DNA from: Streptomyces abikoensis
Lineage (GTDB): Bacteria; Actinomycetota; Actinomycetes; Streptomycetales; Streptomycetaceae
DNA: 64,000 nucleotides
Direction of reading: 5' to 3'
NCBI RefSeq assembly: GCF_014648775.1
Contig: NZ_BMRT01000005.1
Coordinates: 62,001 to 126,000, forward strand
Made by a program: the position numbers and the translations under genes. Positions 1-10,481 of this stretch are shown piece after piece. The notes below the pieces were generated by a model that did not search any database, was not told the DNA's origin, and worked only from the letters and a program-made list of their open reading frames with translations. Every line of letters starts with the position of its first letter. The stretch's first letter is position 1.

Positions 1-963
1 GAGGCCGCCGAACTCCTCGGCGAGGACGACTCCGCCGCCCGCGCCGCCGCCGAGGCCGCGCGCCAGGAGCGCGTCCGCTACGCCCAGGGCGTCCTCGACC
101 TCTCCTACGGCTCCCGCACCCAGGAGTTCGAGGACCGCGAGGACGAGGACTCCGAGGTCCTCGCCGCGCACGACCTCATCGACGCGGAACGCCTCGCCGA
201 ACGCCACGAGGAGGCCGACCACCGCAGCGCCGCCGAACGCGCCGCCGCCGACCGGACCTGGGCGTTCGGCCACATCATCGTCGACGAGGCCCAGGAGCTG
301 TCCGCCATGGCCTGGCGGCTGCTGATGCGCCGCTGTCCCACGCGCTCCATGACGCTGGTCGGCGACCCGGCCCAGACCGCCGAACCCGGCGGCTGCGGCA
401 CCTGGGACGCCATCCTCGCGCCGCACGTCGGCGACCGCTGGGAGCATGTGCGGCTGGGCGTCAACTACCGTACGCCCGCCGAGATCATGGACCTCGCGGC
501 CGGCGTCGTCCGGTCCGTGAACCCGTCCTTCGAACCGCCGAGCTCGGTACGGGCCACGGGGGAGGCTCCGTGGATGTGCCTCGTCGGCGGCGCCGGCGAG
601 GCGGCGGACCCGGCGGACCTGGCGGACGCGGTGGCCGAGGCGGTCGTCTCCGAGACGTCCCGCGAGATGGCCCGCATCGCGGTCATCGCCCAGCGCCCGC
701 ACCACGCGGCCCTGCGCGCCGCCGTGCCGGCGGCCTCGACGGGCGCGAACCCGGACCTGACCCGCCCGGTGGTCCTCCTCGACCCGCGCCAGGCCAAGGG
801 CCTGGAGTTCGACTCCGTGATCGTCGTCGAGCCGGGCGAGTTCGGGACGAGCGACCTGTACGTCGCCCTGACGCGCGCGACCCAACGCCTCGGCGTCATA
901 TACGGCGAGGGCGGGCCCGGGCTCCCGGCGGGGCTGGAGGGCATGCGGGGACTGGCCGGGTGA
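1..963 (+). CDS. UvrD/HelR-like superfamily 1 helicase, C-terminal part
   Basis: The gene is cut by the left window edge; 320 residues are visible in the frame that starts at base 1. A Walker B-like VDEAQELS lies at about visible residues 94-101, followed by GDPAQT, a typical SF1 helicase motif III. NYRTPAEIM (motif IV) and, near the C-terminus, ALTRATQRLGV (motif VI) complete the SF1 signature. In Streptomyces this family is usually annotated as a DNA helicase or as HelR, a motor that removes stalled RNA polymerase and can contribute to rifampicin tolerance. The HelR assignment is an inference, because the N-terminal half that would distinguish it from UvrD/Rep is outside the window. It is a single gene on the plus strand with a 292 bp gap after it. 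Confidence 0.8.
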   Translation, partial: EAAELLGEDDSAARAAAEAARQERVRYAQGVLDLSYGSRTQEFEDREDEDSEVLAAHDLIDAERLAERHEEADHRSAAERAAADRTWAFGHIIVDEAQELSAMAWRLLMRRCPTRSMTLVGDPAQTAEPGGCGTWDAILAPHVGDRWEHVRLGVNYRTPAEIMDLAAGVVRSVNPSFEPPSSVRATGEAPWMCLVGGAGEAADPADLADAVAEAVVSETSREMARIAVIAQRPHHAALRAAVPAASTGANPDLTRPVVLLDPRQAKGLEFDSVIVVEPGEFGTSDLYVALTRATQRLGVIYGEGGPGLPAGLEGMRGLAG

Positions 964-1195
964 GCACACGGGTCCGGGAGCCGAGCGGCCCCCGGACCCC
1001 GCCCCCGTGCGCGTCAGATCTGGTACGACGCCTCGATCTTCAGGTACGTGCATATTCGACCGGGCGCACGTGGCTAAGCCCCGATACGGCCTGCCGGAAA
1101 CGACGGCTGACCCGCGCCGGCCGGGCACCGTAGACAGCCAGGCCAGTCACCTCTCAACACCGGCCAATCCCCCAGGGGCCATGGGGATTTCCCTA

Positions 1196-1205
1196 CCCTT
1201 AAGGG
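1196..1205. promoter_or_regulatory. Palindrome upstream of the secreted hydrolase
   Basis: The gap 964-1255 holds no gene that I can support. The only structure is CCCTTAAGGG, a perfect 10 bp palindrome, nested with a second inverted pair TTCCCT (1189-1194) and AGGGAA (1202-1207). It lies about 50 bp before the hydrolase start, so an operator is possible, but no known consensus is recognised. Confidence 0.3.
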
Positions 1206-1255
1206 AATGGTGTGTCGGATGGGCAGAACGGCGCGGACCGACGAGCCTCGTCCGC

Positions 1256-2728
1256 ATGACGAACCAACGCACCCGCAAATCCATCCTGTTCGCACTCGCC
1301 ACCTCCGCCGTCGCCGCCACCCTCGCCGCACCGGCACAGGCCGCACCGGCGGACACGCCCTCCCTCCGCTGGAAACCCTGCGCCGACGCGCCCACCAGGG
1401 ACTGCGCCGATCTGTCCGTACCGGTCGACTACCGCGCCCCGGACGGCCCGCAGGCACACCTCGCCGTCTCCCGCCTCCGTACCGGCCACCCGGAAGCCCG
1501 GCGCGGGACGCTGCTGCTGATACCCGGCGGGCCCGGCGGCTCCGGCAGGGGCATGCTCGCGCAGAAGGGGGAAGCCGTGCTCGCCGCGACCAAGGGAACG
1601 TACGACCTCGTGAGCTTCGACCCGCGCGGCGTCGGCGGCAGCAGCCTCGCCGACTGCGGGCTGGACAAGGCGGACCGGGAGATGAGCCGTTTCTTCCCCT
1701 GGCCCGGTGCCGACGGCGACGTCGGCGAGAACGTCGCCCGCGGCCGCCGTATCGCCGACGCGTGCGACCGCAACGGCGGCCCGCTCCTCCGCTCCTTCAC
1801 CACCGCCAACGAGGTACGGGACATCGAGCGCCTCCGCCAGGCCCTCGGCGAGCGGCAACTGTCGGTGTACGGCGTCTCGTACGGGACGTACGTGGCCGCC
1901 CAGTACGCGCAGAAGCACCCCGACCGGACCGACCGGGTCGTGCTGGACAGCAACGGCGACCCGGATCCCACCCGCGTGGAGCGAGGCTGGTTCGCGAACA
2001 TGGCCACCGGCGTCGAGGACCGCTTCCCGGACTTCGCGAAGTGGGCCTCGACGCCCGGCAACCCCGACCGGCTGGCCGACACCCCCGTGGCCGTCCAACC
2101 GATGTTCCTGGCCCTCGCGGCGAAGCTGGACGCCGCGCCCCGGACGTTCTCCGACGGGCACGAGCTGACCGGCAACCGTTTGCGCATGGGGCTGCTTCAA
2201 ACCCTCTACTCCGACCGGGGTTTCGCGCCCCTGGCGAAACTGATCCGCGCCGCCCGCGACACCACCGGTGAGCTGACCGTCCCCGACGTCATCCCCCTTG
2301 AGGCGGCCCAGTCCGACGCGGCGGTGACGGTCGCGACCATCTGCAACGACGTCCGCTGGCCGCGTTCGATCCCCGCGTACGAGCGGGCCGTGGCCGCCGA
2401 CCGGGTCCGGCATCCGCTGACGGCCGGAATGCCCGTGGGTGTCATGCCGTGCGCGTTCTGGAAGACCGAGCCGGTGGAGAAGCCCGGCCGGATCACGTCC
2501 CGGGGGCGCTCGAACATCCTGATGCTGCAGAACCTCCGTGACCCGGCGACACCCCACAGCGGCGCCCTCAAGATGCGGAGCGCACTGGGCGAGCGGGCCC
2601 GGATGGTGAGCGTGGACTCCGGTGGCCACGGGTCGTACCTCCGCAACGGCAACGCCTGCGGGGACCGGCTCGTCAGCGCGTTCCTCACGTCGGGGACCCG
2701 GCCGGCCAAAGATGTCGTCTGCCGTTAG
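1256..2728 (+). CDS. Secreted alpha/beta hydrolase, tripeptidyl aminopeptidase type
   Basis: A 490-residue protein with an N-terminal signal peptide (basic MTNQRTRKS, hydrophobic core, likely cleavage after AQAA). The alpha/beta hydrolase fold shows the oxyanion segment PGGPGGSG, the nucleophile elbow GVSYG, an acidic residue in NLRDPATPHSG and the catalytic His in SGGHGSY. The C-terminal part is of the TAP-like type found in Streptomyces tripeptidyl aminopeptidases (Tap, SlpD, SlpE), which remove tripeptides from secreted proteins or act at the cell surface. The frame is open upstream to 1007, but the ATG at 1256 is the first that gives a proper signal peptide. The stop overlaps the end of the convergent VOC gene by 4 bases. 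The exact substrate is not predictable. Confidence 0.85.
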   Translation: MTNQRTRKSILFALATSAVAATLAAPAQAAPADTPSLRWKPCADAPTRDCADLSVPVDYRAPDGPQAHLAVSRLRTGHPEARRGTLLLIPGGPGGSGRGMLAQKGEAVLAATKGTYDLVSFDPRGVGGSSLADCGLDKADREMSRFFPWPGADGDVGENVARGRRIADACDRNGGPLLRSFTTANEVRDIERLRQALGERQLSVYGVSYGTYVAAQYAQKHPDRTDRVVLDSNGDPDPTRVERGWFANMATGVEDRFPDFAKWASTPGNPDRLADTPVAVQPMFLALAAKLDAAPRTFSDGHELTGNRLRMGLLQTLYSDRGFAPLAKLIRAARDTTGELTVPDVIPLEAAQSDAAVTVATICNDVRWPRSIPAYERAVAADRVRHPLTAGMPVGVMPCAFWKTEPVEKPGRITSRGRSNILMLQNLRDPATPHSGALKMRSALGERARMVSVDSGGHGSYLRNGNACGDRLVSAFLTSGTRPAKDVVCR

Positions 2729-3189
2729 ACGATGTTCTCCCGGGCCCAGGCCTTCGCCTCCTCCAGCTCCCCCTCGCGGAGCCCCGTGAGGATCACCCGG
2801 TTCCCGTCCGGGTCGTCGATGGTCAGGTCCGAGGTGAACCACAGGGTGTCCGTGGGGCCCTCGACCCGGGCCCCCTTCAGCGGGGCCTCCCGGAGCAGGG
2901 TCGCCAGCTCCTCGAGGTCCTGCCCGCCGGCGGCGAAGCTCACGGTGGTGCTGCCGGGGACGGGCTCACCCGGGGTGAGCAGGATGTCCTGGTACTTCAT
3001 CCGCCGCAGGTGCACCAGCGCGGTGGACCCGTCCGGTGCCGGGATGGTGGCCAGGGTGAAGAACCCGACGGCGTGGTAGAACGCCTCGGCGGCCGCGATG
3101 TCCGCGACCTTGAAGTTGGCGAACATCGGCATGGGGTAGATGGTGCGGTCGAAGACGACCACGGGTTCGGCGGTGGTGTTCTCGCTCAT
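2725..3189 (-). CDS. VOC family protein (glyoxalase/bleomycin resistance fold)
   Basis: A 154-residue protein made of one vicinal-oxygen-chelate module pair: FANFKVADIAAAEAFYHAVGF at the start and DPDGNRVILTG near residue 135, the usual N- and C-terminal signatures. Such proteins bind a metal or a hydrophobic small molecule; the substrate is unknown. A TACGGT hexamer (minus strand, 3202-3197) begins 13 nt before the ATG, which fits a leaderless transcript and supports this start. The gene is convergent with the preceding hydrolase and ends within its stop region. Confidence 0.8.
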   Translation of the reverse strand: MSENTTAEPVVVFDRTIYPMPMFANFKVADIAAAEAFYHAVGFFTLATIPAPDGSTALVHLRRMKYQDILLTPGEPVPGSTTVSFAAGGQDLEELATLLREAPLKGARVEGPTDTLWFTSDLTIDDPDGNRVILTGLREGELEEAKAWARENIV

Positions 3190-3196
3190 GCCGTCG

Positions 3197-3202
3197 ACCG
3201 TA
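3197..3202 (-). promoter_or_regulatory. -10 element of the VOC gene, leaderless type
   Basis: TACGGT read on the minus strand, 13 nt from its first base to the ATG at 3189. A weak -35 candidate TTGCGC lies about 19 nt upstream. The prediction is from spacing and hexamer only. Confidence 0.4.
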
Positions 3203-3231
3203 GAAGTTGACGCTGCGGCAAGCGCAAGTCG

Positions 3232-3450
3232 TCAGAACAGCTGCTGCTGGCCGTCCATCGGGGGGCGCTCCGGGTCGAAGAGCACCGGTTCCGTCGCCAG
3301 GAGCGGGGCCGAGCGGCGCGAGCCGGGGCAGGACATCAGCTCGTATGTGAAGGCGGGGCGGCGGCCCGGCGGGTCGTGGCGGGCGAAGCGGCCGCCGACG
3401 ACTGCGATCTCACGGGTACAAACGGGACAGGCCCGGCGGGGGGAGGACAT
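3232..3450 (-). CDS. Small conserved zinc-ribbon-like protein
   Basis: A 72-residue basic protein. CPVC at residues 8-11 and a single later Cys in ELMSCPGSRR could form part of a zinc site, but only three cysteines are present. A GAGGGA Shine-Dalgarno sequence lies about 10 nt before the ATG. The next gene downstream on the strand is absent, and the mutase gene upstream ends 31 bp before this start, so it may be the last gene of that transcript. I do not recognise a function. Confidence 0.55.
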   Translation of the reverse strand: MSSPRRACPVCTREIAVVGGRFARHDPPGRRPAFTYELMSCPGSRRSAPLLATEPVLFDPERPPMDGQQQLF

Positions 3451-3480
3451 CCCACCAGTGTCCCTCAGTCCGGGCGGCGG

Positions 3481-5073
<1,593 letters not shown>

Positions 5074-5220
5074 GGGAAACGCCTCCCGCAGCTCGGGTTC
5101 CGGAAGCCTCCACTTCGGACTGTAGTCCTCCGGAGGTGCCCGTCCCGGTCGCCACACACGGCGAAGGAGGAGGGGGGCGCGGGCAGGACCGGGGGAAGAG
5201 CCCCGCCCGCGCCAGGTGCG

Positions 5221-5254
5221 CGGAGCCGACTAATGGGGGGGAACTTCGGCTCCG
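5221..5254 (-). terminator. Possible terminator after the sigma-coupled membrane gene
   Basis: A 9 bp inverted repeat (CGGAGCCGA with TCGGCTCCG) with a 16 nt loop, 29 bases after the stop of the 404-residue membrane protein on the minus strand. There is no U-tract, which is usual for Streptomyces. The rest of the 209 bp gap before the mutase start is unremarkable. Confidence 0.35.
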
Positions 5255-5282
5255 CACAGCCGATGACCAGTCGGCTCACTAC

Positions 5283-6497
5283 CTACAGCGCCGACGCCTC
5301 GAAAAGTGTCACACCCGGTGTGGGGGCGGGGGCCGGCGCGCTGACGCGGGGCAGGGTCCGGGAGCGCGGAGCGCGGTTGACGAGGTCGTCCCACACCGAG
5401 CCGTCGCCGTCCTCGTCGCCCTTGCCGCCGCTGCCGCTCTTGCCGCCCTGACCGCCCTGGCCGTCGGAGGCGAGGACGCGCTCGCAGTACGTCCGGACGG
5501 CCGACGAGCCGCCGGCGAACCGCTCCAGGGTGCGGGCCTCGTCCTCGTCGACGCCCTTGCTGTTGCCGTTCCCGTTGCCGTTGCGCTTGCCGTTGGCGAG
5601 GAACTCGCGGCAGATCTTGGCGGCCCAGACGCGGCCCGCCTTGGCGCCGTCCAGGGTGCCGGGGTCGTTGTTCCCGCCGTCCTTGCCGGGCTTGTCGCTC
5701 TTGTCGCCCTTCTCGCCCCGGGCGTCGTCCTCGTCACGGTGGAACGGGCTCGCCGAGGAACCGGACGCCGGTCCGGACTCCTTGGCACCGGGGGTACGCG
5801 AGGGGTCCGGGCGGCCGGTGGGGCGGGCACTCGCTCCGGGGGAAGGGGTGGTGCCGGGGGCGGGCTTGCCGGGGCCGACCGTCGCGACGTCGGTGTCGTC
5901 GGCGAGCGTCACGCTGGCGGAGGGCGACGGCTCCTTGCCGGACCTGCCGAACGGCCCGGGCAGCACGCCCGTCCCGGCCGCGACCGCGACGCCGCCCACA
6001 GCGCAGCCCGCGAGGGCCAGCGCGAGGGCCGTCCGGGCGGGGCGCCGCAGGAACGAGCGCACGGCCTCGACGCGCCGCGAGCCGGCGTCGCGCAGGGCGG
6101 CGAGGGGGGAGGCGGCGGCCTCGGCCACCGGGGCCGCCGCCGGCGCGGTGGCGGCGCGCGCGGCGCGGAAGGCCGCGAGCGCGGCTTCCTCACCGGGCAA
6201 CGGGGTGTCGGCGGCGGGGGTGTCGGCGGCGGACGGAATGTCGGTCAGGGAACGGAAGGCAGCGTTCAGCCGCATGGCGAGGACGGCCTCCGCCCCGTCT
6301 CCGGCGGCGGGGCTCGCAGAGGCAGCGTCCGTAGAGGCAGCGCCGGGCTCACCCCCGGCAGCGCGCTCCGTGGCGGATTCCGCTGGAACGACGCCGGCCC
6401 CGCCCCCGGCAGGGGACCCCGCGGGGAGCCCGCGCAGCAGCCGCTCCACGGCGTCGTCATCCAGCCAGTCGTGGTCGTACCGGTGGTCGTCCGCCAT
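5283..6497 (-). CDS. Membrane protein translationally coupled to the ECF sigma factor
   Basis: A 404-residue protein with a low-complexity Ala/Pro-rich cytoplasmic half, one hydrophobic segment at about residues 156-176, and an extracytoplasmic half rich in Gly, Lys, Asp and Asn. The helix RLNAAFRSLTDIP near residue 76 precedes the membrane span. Its ATG shares one base with the stop of the sigma gene (TGATG), so the two are co-translated. By position it should regulate or serve the sigma factor, as anti-sigma factors do, but the zinc anti-sigma signature HxxxCxxC is absent. The gene could instead be an extracytoplasmic effector of the same regulon. C-terminal Gly-Lys-Ser-Gly and Gly-Asn-Gly-Asn runs suggest a disordered wall-exposed tail. 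Confidence 0.7.
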   Translation of the reverse strand: MADDHRYDHDWLDDDAVERLLRGLPAGSPAGGGAGVVPAESATERAAGGEPGAASTDAASASPAAGDGAEAVLAMRLNAAFRSLTDIPSAADTPAADTPLPGEEAALAAFRAARAATAPAAAPVAEAAASPLAALRDAGSRRVEAVRSFLRRPARTALALALAGCAVGGVAVAAGTGVLPGPFGRSGKEPSPSASVTLADDTDVATVGPGKPAPGTTPSPGASARPTGRPDPSRTPGAKESGPASGSSASPFHRDEDDARGEKGDKSDKPGKDGGNNDPGTLDGAKAGRVWAAKICREFLANGKRNGNGNGNSKGVDEDEARTLERFAGGSSAVRTYCERVLASDGQGGQGGKSGSGGKGDEDGDGSVWDDLVNRAPRSRTLPRVSAPAPAPTPGVTLFEASAL

Positions 6498-7171
6498 CAC
6501 ATGTCCTTCTGCGTCCGCGCGCGCGTTTGCGTCACACCGGAAGAAACTGTCGCTCCACCGGCCCGCCGGTCCTGGCCGGCGCCTGTGGCCGGGGGCCCGC
6601 CGGGGCCCGCCGTCACCAGCTCGGCCAGCCGTCGCAGACCGCGGTGCGCGGCGGTGCGCACCGCGCCGGGCCGTTTGCCCAGCACTCCGGCGGCGCTCTT
6701 GGCGTCGAGGCCGACGACCACCCGCAGCACCACGGCCTCGGCCTGGTCCTGCGGGAGCTGGGCGATGAGGGCGAGGGTACGCCCCGTGCCGAGGGCCTCC
6801 AAGGCCTCCCCGGCGGTGTCCGCGTCGGCGGCCCGGGCGGCGAGCTCGCTCTCGTCGCCGCCGATGGCCGGGCGACGGCCGCGCATGCGTATGTGGTCGA
6901 GGGCGCGGTTGCGGGCGATCGTGGCCGCCCAGCCCCTGAAGCGGTCGGCGTCGCCGGTGAACCGCTCCAGGTCCCTGGCTATCTGGAGCCACGCCTCCGA
7001 GGCCACGTCCTCCGCGTCGGCTTCGCCGACCAGCGTGCGCACGTACCCGAGCAGGCGCGGCTGCACGGTCCGGTAGACCGTACGGAATGCCGTTTCGTCC
7101 CCGCTCTGCGCCGCGCGCACCGCGACGGTCAGCTCAGCGTCGTCCCCCTCCACGCTCACATCCTGCACCAC
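6497..7171 (-). CDS. ECF-family RNA polymerase sigma factor
   Basis: A 224-residue group 4 sigma factor. Region 2 runs from FRTVYRTVQPRLLGYVR to FRGWAATIARNRALDHIR (residues about 28-95), with the region 2.2 core DAEDVASEAWLQI. Region 4, with the helix-turn-helix, is about residues 125-190 and ends in GAVRTAAHRGLRRLAEL. A GTG start is used; the ribosome binding site is weak. The gene overlaps the downstream membrane-protein gene by one base and lies 16 bp downstream of the DUF4328 gene on the same strand, so the three may form one transcript. The target promoters cannot be told from the window. Confidence 0.9.
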   Translation of the reverse strand: MVQDVSVEGDDAELTVAVRAAQSGDETAFRTVYRTVQPRLLGYVRTLVGEADAEDVASEAWLQIARDLERFTGDADRFRGWAATIARNRALDHIRMRGRRPAIGGDESELAARAADADTAGEALEALGTGRTLALIAQLPQDQAEAVVLRVVVGLDAKSAAGVLGKRPGAVRTAAHRGLRRLAELVTAGPGGPPATGAGQDRRAGGATVSSGVTQTRARTQKDM

Positions 7172-7187
7172 AGGTCGTACTCGCGGT

Positions 7188-8198
7188 TCAGGAGGCCGCC
7201 GGACCGGCGCTGAAAGGATTCTGCCCGGGCGGCGGACCGTAGGGGGCGCCCCCGTACGGCACCCCGTACGCCGGGACGCCCGGCGGCACGGGCGGCATCG
7301 CCGGAGGGCCGGCCAGGGCCCGCTGCTCCTGCATCCGCGTCAGCTGCCGGACGACGAGCAGCGCGAGCGCGGTGTCGGCCAGGAGCAGCAGCGTGGAGAA
7401 GCCGCTGACGGCGAGGGAGCTGTTCAGCAGCTCGACGGCGCTCTCCCAGTCGGAGCCGGCGAGGGGCCGCCGGAGCCTCGTCGAGGCGACCGAGGACATG
7501 CCGTCGCCCACCGTGCTGAGCACGTTGGCCGCGATCCACAGCACCCACCAGGCGTTGAGCAGGCCCTTTGGGGCGCTCTGCGGGCCGCCGGGGGCGCTGG
7601 CCCGGTAGATGTCGTTCGCCATCTGCTTGGGGAACCAGAGGTTCACGACCGGCGTGAACCAGCTGCCCACCGCCCAGCCGCTGCCGAAACGGTGGGTACC
7701 GGGCGCGAACACCTCGGCGTTGAGGCGCACCCGGCGGAACCAGATCACCCACAGGACGGCCGTGGCCGCCATGCCGAGGAACGACAGCACGGTCATCGTG
7801 TCGGCGAAGGAGTCGGCGTCGTCGACGGCGCCGCTCGTGGACGAGCCGGGATGGCCGTTGGCGAGGATGTCCTGAATGACGCCGCGCTGCTGGCCGATGG
7901 CCGCGATCTGCAGCATCAGCAGCAGGGCGACCACGCCCAGCAGGACGTTCAGGGCGATCCGTACGCCGCGCCGCAGGTCCACCCCGCCGAGCGGGAGCCC
8001 GCCGGGGAAGCCGGGCAGGGCGCCCGGGTACGGGTTCGGGTACGGCTGCGGCGGATACGGATACGGGGGCGGGTAGGCGTACGACGCCTGCGCGGGATGC
8101 GGCTGCGCGGACGGGTGCGGCTGCTGGTGGGCGCCACAGGCGGCGCACCGGCCGTCGGGTCCCACGGCGACAGCGCGGCATCGACCGCACGGATACAT
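7188..8198 (-). CDS. DUF4328 membrane protein with N-terminal zinc ribbon
   Basis: A 336-residue protein. Cysteines at residues 4, 7, 18 and 21 (CGRC and CAAC) form an N-terminal zinc ribbon, followed by a Pro/Tyr-rich linker and a DUF4328 core with about five or six membrane helices. The characteristic SGWAVGSWFTPVVNLWFPKQM is split here as GSGWAVGSWF and PVVNLWFPKQ. The C-terminal tail is again Pro/Gly/Tyr-rich. The frame is open to 8231, but the ATG at 8198 starts directly at the zinc ribbon and has GGGGG about 8 nt upstream. DUF4328 proteins have no established function. It is the first gene of a minus-strand group with the ECF sigma factor. Confidence 0.82.
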   Translation of the reverse strand: MYPCGRCRAVAVGPDGRCAACGAHQQPHPSAQPHPAQASYAYPPPYPYPPQPYPNPYPGALPGFPGGLPLGGVDLRRGVRIALNVLLGVVALLLMLQIAAIGQQRGVIQDILANGHPGSSTSGAVDDADSFADTMTVLSFLGMAATAVLWVIWFRRVRLNAEVFAPGTHRFGSGWAVGSWFTPVVNLWFPKQMANDIYRASAPGGPQSAPKGLLNAWWVLWIAANVLSTVGDGMSSVASTRLRRPLAGSDWESAVELLNSSLAVSGFSTLLLLADTALALLVVRQLTRMQEQRALAGPPAMPPVPPGVPAYGVPYGGAPYGPPPGQNPFSAGPAAS

Positions 8199-8466
8199 CA
8201 GCAAGACCCCCAGGAGTCGTGGCGTGGTCAAACGGCTACGAGCGGGTGATATTACGCGCTCCGGACGACCTGCCCCGGTCCGGGGAAGTGGGCAGTGACG
8301 AATTTTCGATTACCGGCGCTGTAAGAGATGCGTGCCCCACCAGGGTTCGCAGCGGACGGCGGTCGGGGCCTCTCCTGTGGGGGGTGGCGGCCCCGGCCGT
8401 CCCCGTCCGACGCCATCGCATACCGGCATGTCCGGTTCCGGGCGGTTGGGGGGCGGAGCCCCCGTC

Positions 8467-10113
8467 TTACCGCCGCACCTTCCCCGCCAGCGCCGAGAAG
8501 TCCGCCCACGACAGTCGCGGCGGCCTCGGATCCCACAGTCGCTGTGCCACCGCCGCGAGCGGCAGCCGGATGCCCGCCGCCACCTGTTCCGGCGACTGCG
8601 CGTCCGCGCGGTCGCACCAGACGGCGAGCCGCCCGCCGGGCACCCGGTCCGCGCCGGTCGCGACGTTCGCCGGGACGGGGCCCGTGCCCCGCAGGACGGG
8701 CGGCGACCAGGCGCCGTAGATCCGCTCCCCCGTCGGGTAGCGGAAGTCGTTGGGCTCGCCGAGGACGTAATAGAGGTATTCGTCGTTCAGGTTGACCACC
8801 GAGCGTCCCTCGTTCAGGTAGTCCTGCGGGCGGCGCGCGCCGGTCTCCTTGCCCGTCCAGTATTCGACTTCGATGGATTTGTCCGGGCTGACGACCCCGC
8901 CCGTGAAGAAGCCGTCGTTCCACGCCTTGGGCGTCTTGCCCAGGCCGCGCACCACGGCCGCCCGGTCGTTGAGCCAGGCCGTGGCCAGGTCCTGGACCCG
9001 GCCCTGGGGGCCGAACCGCCGGCGGGCCAGCTGGGCCAGCCGGGGGTAGGCGGCCTGCGGGTCACGGGACATCAGGGCGCGGTACTCGTCCGCGCCGAGG
9101 TGGAACCAGGGGCCGGGGAAAAGCGGGGCGAACTCCCGCAGAAGGTCGTCGACGACCCGCGCGGACTCGGGGTTGCCGATGTCGACCGCGCCCCGCGCCG
9201 CCGTCCCGCTCGCGTCGCGGAGCTGGAGGGCGGGGCGGGCGGCGATGACCGCGCCGAGGTGGCCGGGCGAGTCGATCTCGGGGACGACGGTGATGTGGAG
9301 GTCGGAGGCCAGGGTGGTGATCCGGCGGAGCTCGGCCTTGGTGAGGTGCTGCGGGGAGACGACCTCGGGGTGGGAGGAGCTCTCGATCCGGAAGCCCTGG
9401 TCGTCGGAGAAGTGGAGGCCGAGCTGGTTGAGCTTGAGGTCGGCGAGCTCGCGCAGCCGGGCCTCGATCCAGTCGGCGGTGAAGTGCTTGCGGGCGGTGT
9501 CGAGGTTGAGGCCGCGCTGGGGGCGGTCGGGTGCGTCCTTGATCACGCCTTCGGGCAGCCCCCCGCCGCCGCGCACGGCCTGGACGACGGTCCGGGTGCC
9601 GTAGAACAGGCCGGCCGCCTCGGGGGCGGTGACGGTGACCTTGTGGTCCTGGACCGTCAGCTCGTACGACTCGGGGCCGCCGGCCTGCCCGGCGCGCGCG
9701 ATCAGCTCCACGTCGCCGGGGCGGGCGGGCCCGGCGTCGTAGGTGAGCCCCAGGTCGGCGGCGAGCCGGCGGGCCTCGTCGGCCGGTTTCCCGGCGGCGG
9801 CCACCACCCGGGCGCCGGGCGCGGGCCGCCAGCCGGGGCCGGAGCGCTGGGTGAACTCCCGGACGGCCGGGATCACGGCCGGGGGCCCCTGCGGGACCGG
9901 CGTGGACGGGGAGACGGTGGCCGGGTTCGAGGCGGCGGGAGAGGCGGCCGGGGCGGCGGCGGAGCCCTGGGCGGAGCGGGAGTCGTCGGCGCCCGGGTGC
10001 CCGGCGTGGCCGTCGCGCGGGCAGCCCATGAGGCTCATGGTGGCGAGGAGGGCGCAGCTGGCCACCGTTCCCCGGACGGCAGAAGCCCGGGTGATCCTGA
10101 CAGACCGTCCCAT
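8467..10113 (-). CDS. Beta-N-acetylhexosaminidase, GH20, lipoprotein
   Basis: A 548-residue exported glycosidase that should release terminal N-acetylglucosamine from chitin oligomers or wall fragments. The N-terminus carries a signal ending in LMGC, a lipobox-like site, so the enzyme is probably tethered to the outer face of the membrane after a Ser/Ala/Pro linker. The GH20 N-terminal domain is followed by the catalytic barrel with GLNLDTARKHF, HFSDDQGFRIE and the catalytic Asp-Glu pair in HLGADEY; WNDGFF and the active-site Trp region EVEYWTG follow. GGGAGG lies 8 nt before the ATG at 10113, which rules out the longer open frame to 10179. It is transcribed alone and divergently from sdhC. 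Confidence 0.9.
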   Translation of the reverse strand: MGRSVRITRASAVRGTVASCALLATMSLMGCPRDGHAGHPGADDSRSAQGSAAAPAASPAASNPATVSPSTPVPQGPPAVIPAVREFTQRSGPGWRPAPGARVVAAAGKPADEARRLAADLGLTYDAGPARPGDVELIARAGQAGGPESYELTVQDHKVTVTAPEAAGLFYGTRTVVQAVRGGGGLPEGVIKDAPDRPQRGLNLDTARKHFTADWIEARLRELADLKLNQLGLHFSDDQGFRIESSSHPEVVSPQHLTKAELRRITTLASDLHITVVPEIDSPGHLGAVIAARPALQLRDASGTAARGAVDIGNPESARVVDDLLREFAPLFPGPWFHLGADEYRALMSRDPQAAYPRLAQLARRRFGPQGRVQDLATAWLNDRAAVVRGLGKTPKAWNDGFFTGGVVSPDKSIEVEYWTGKETGARRPQDYLNEGRSVVNLNDEYLYYVLGEPNDFRYPTGERIYGAWSPPVLRGTGPVPANVATGADRVPGGRLAVWCDRADAQSPEQVAAGIRLPLAAVAQRLWDPRPPRLSWADFSALAGKVRR

Positions 10114-10390
10114 GGAGCAAACCTCCCATTTGGGGCTTTGGTGTCGAAGATATGGGTTTTCTCCCTGACTACCCCCCACATCCCGCCGGACACGCCGGAA
10201 GCCTGGATTCCGGGGGATGGCGGCAGCTTTCGAACGGGGTCTCGGCGCGGTCTCGGTCAGGACTCGACGTGGTCTCGGCCCGGACTCGGGAAGGCATCGG
10301 CGGGCCCCGGGTTCCCGCTGCGCCTAGGCCGTACGTGCCTGTTTGATCACACCTGCCGTACCCCGGGGGACCGAACCGACAAGGCGTCGC

Positions 10391-10396
10391 TACGAT
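10391..10396 (+). promoter_or_regulatory. Candidate -10 element of the sdh operon
   Basis: The gap 10114-10481 (368 bp) separates the hexosaminidase from sdhC and must hold both promoters. TACGAT at 10391 is a good HrdB-type -10 for sdhC, giving a leader of about 80 nt, but the -35 region about 17 nt upstream is poor. Nothing else in the gap, such as a tRNA or small ORF with a ribosome binding site, could be supported. Confidence 0.35.
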
Positions 10397-10481
10397 GGCC
10401 AGGGCCGGTGGACCGTACCCGGCCGGGCCCGACCGACAGTGAAGCCGGCAGGCCCCAATCCCCGCTCCCGGAGGGTTTTCC

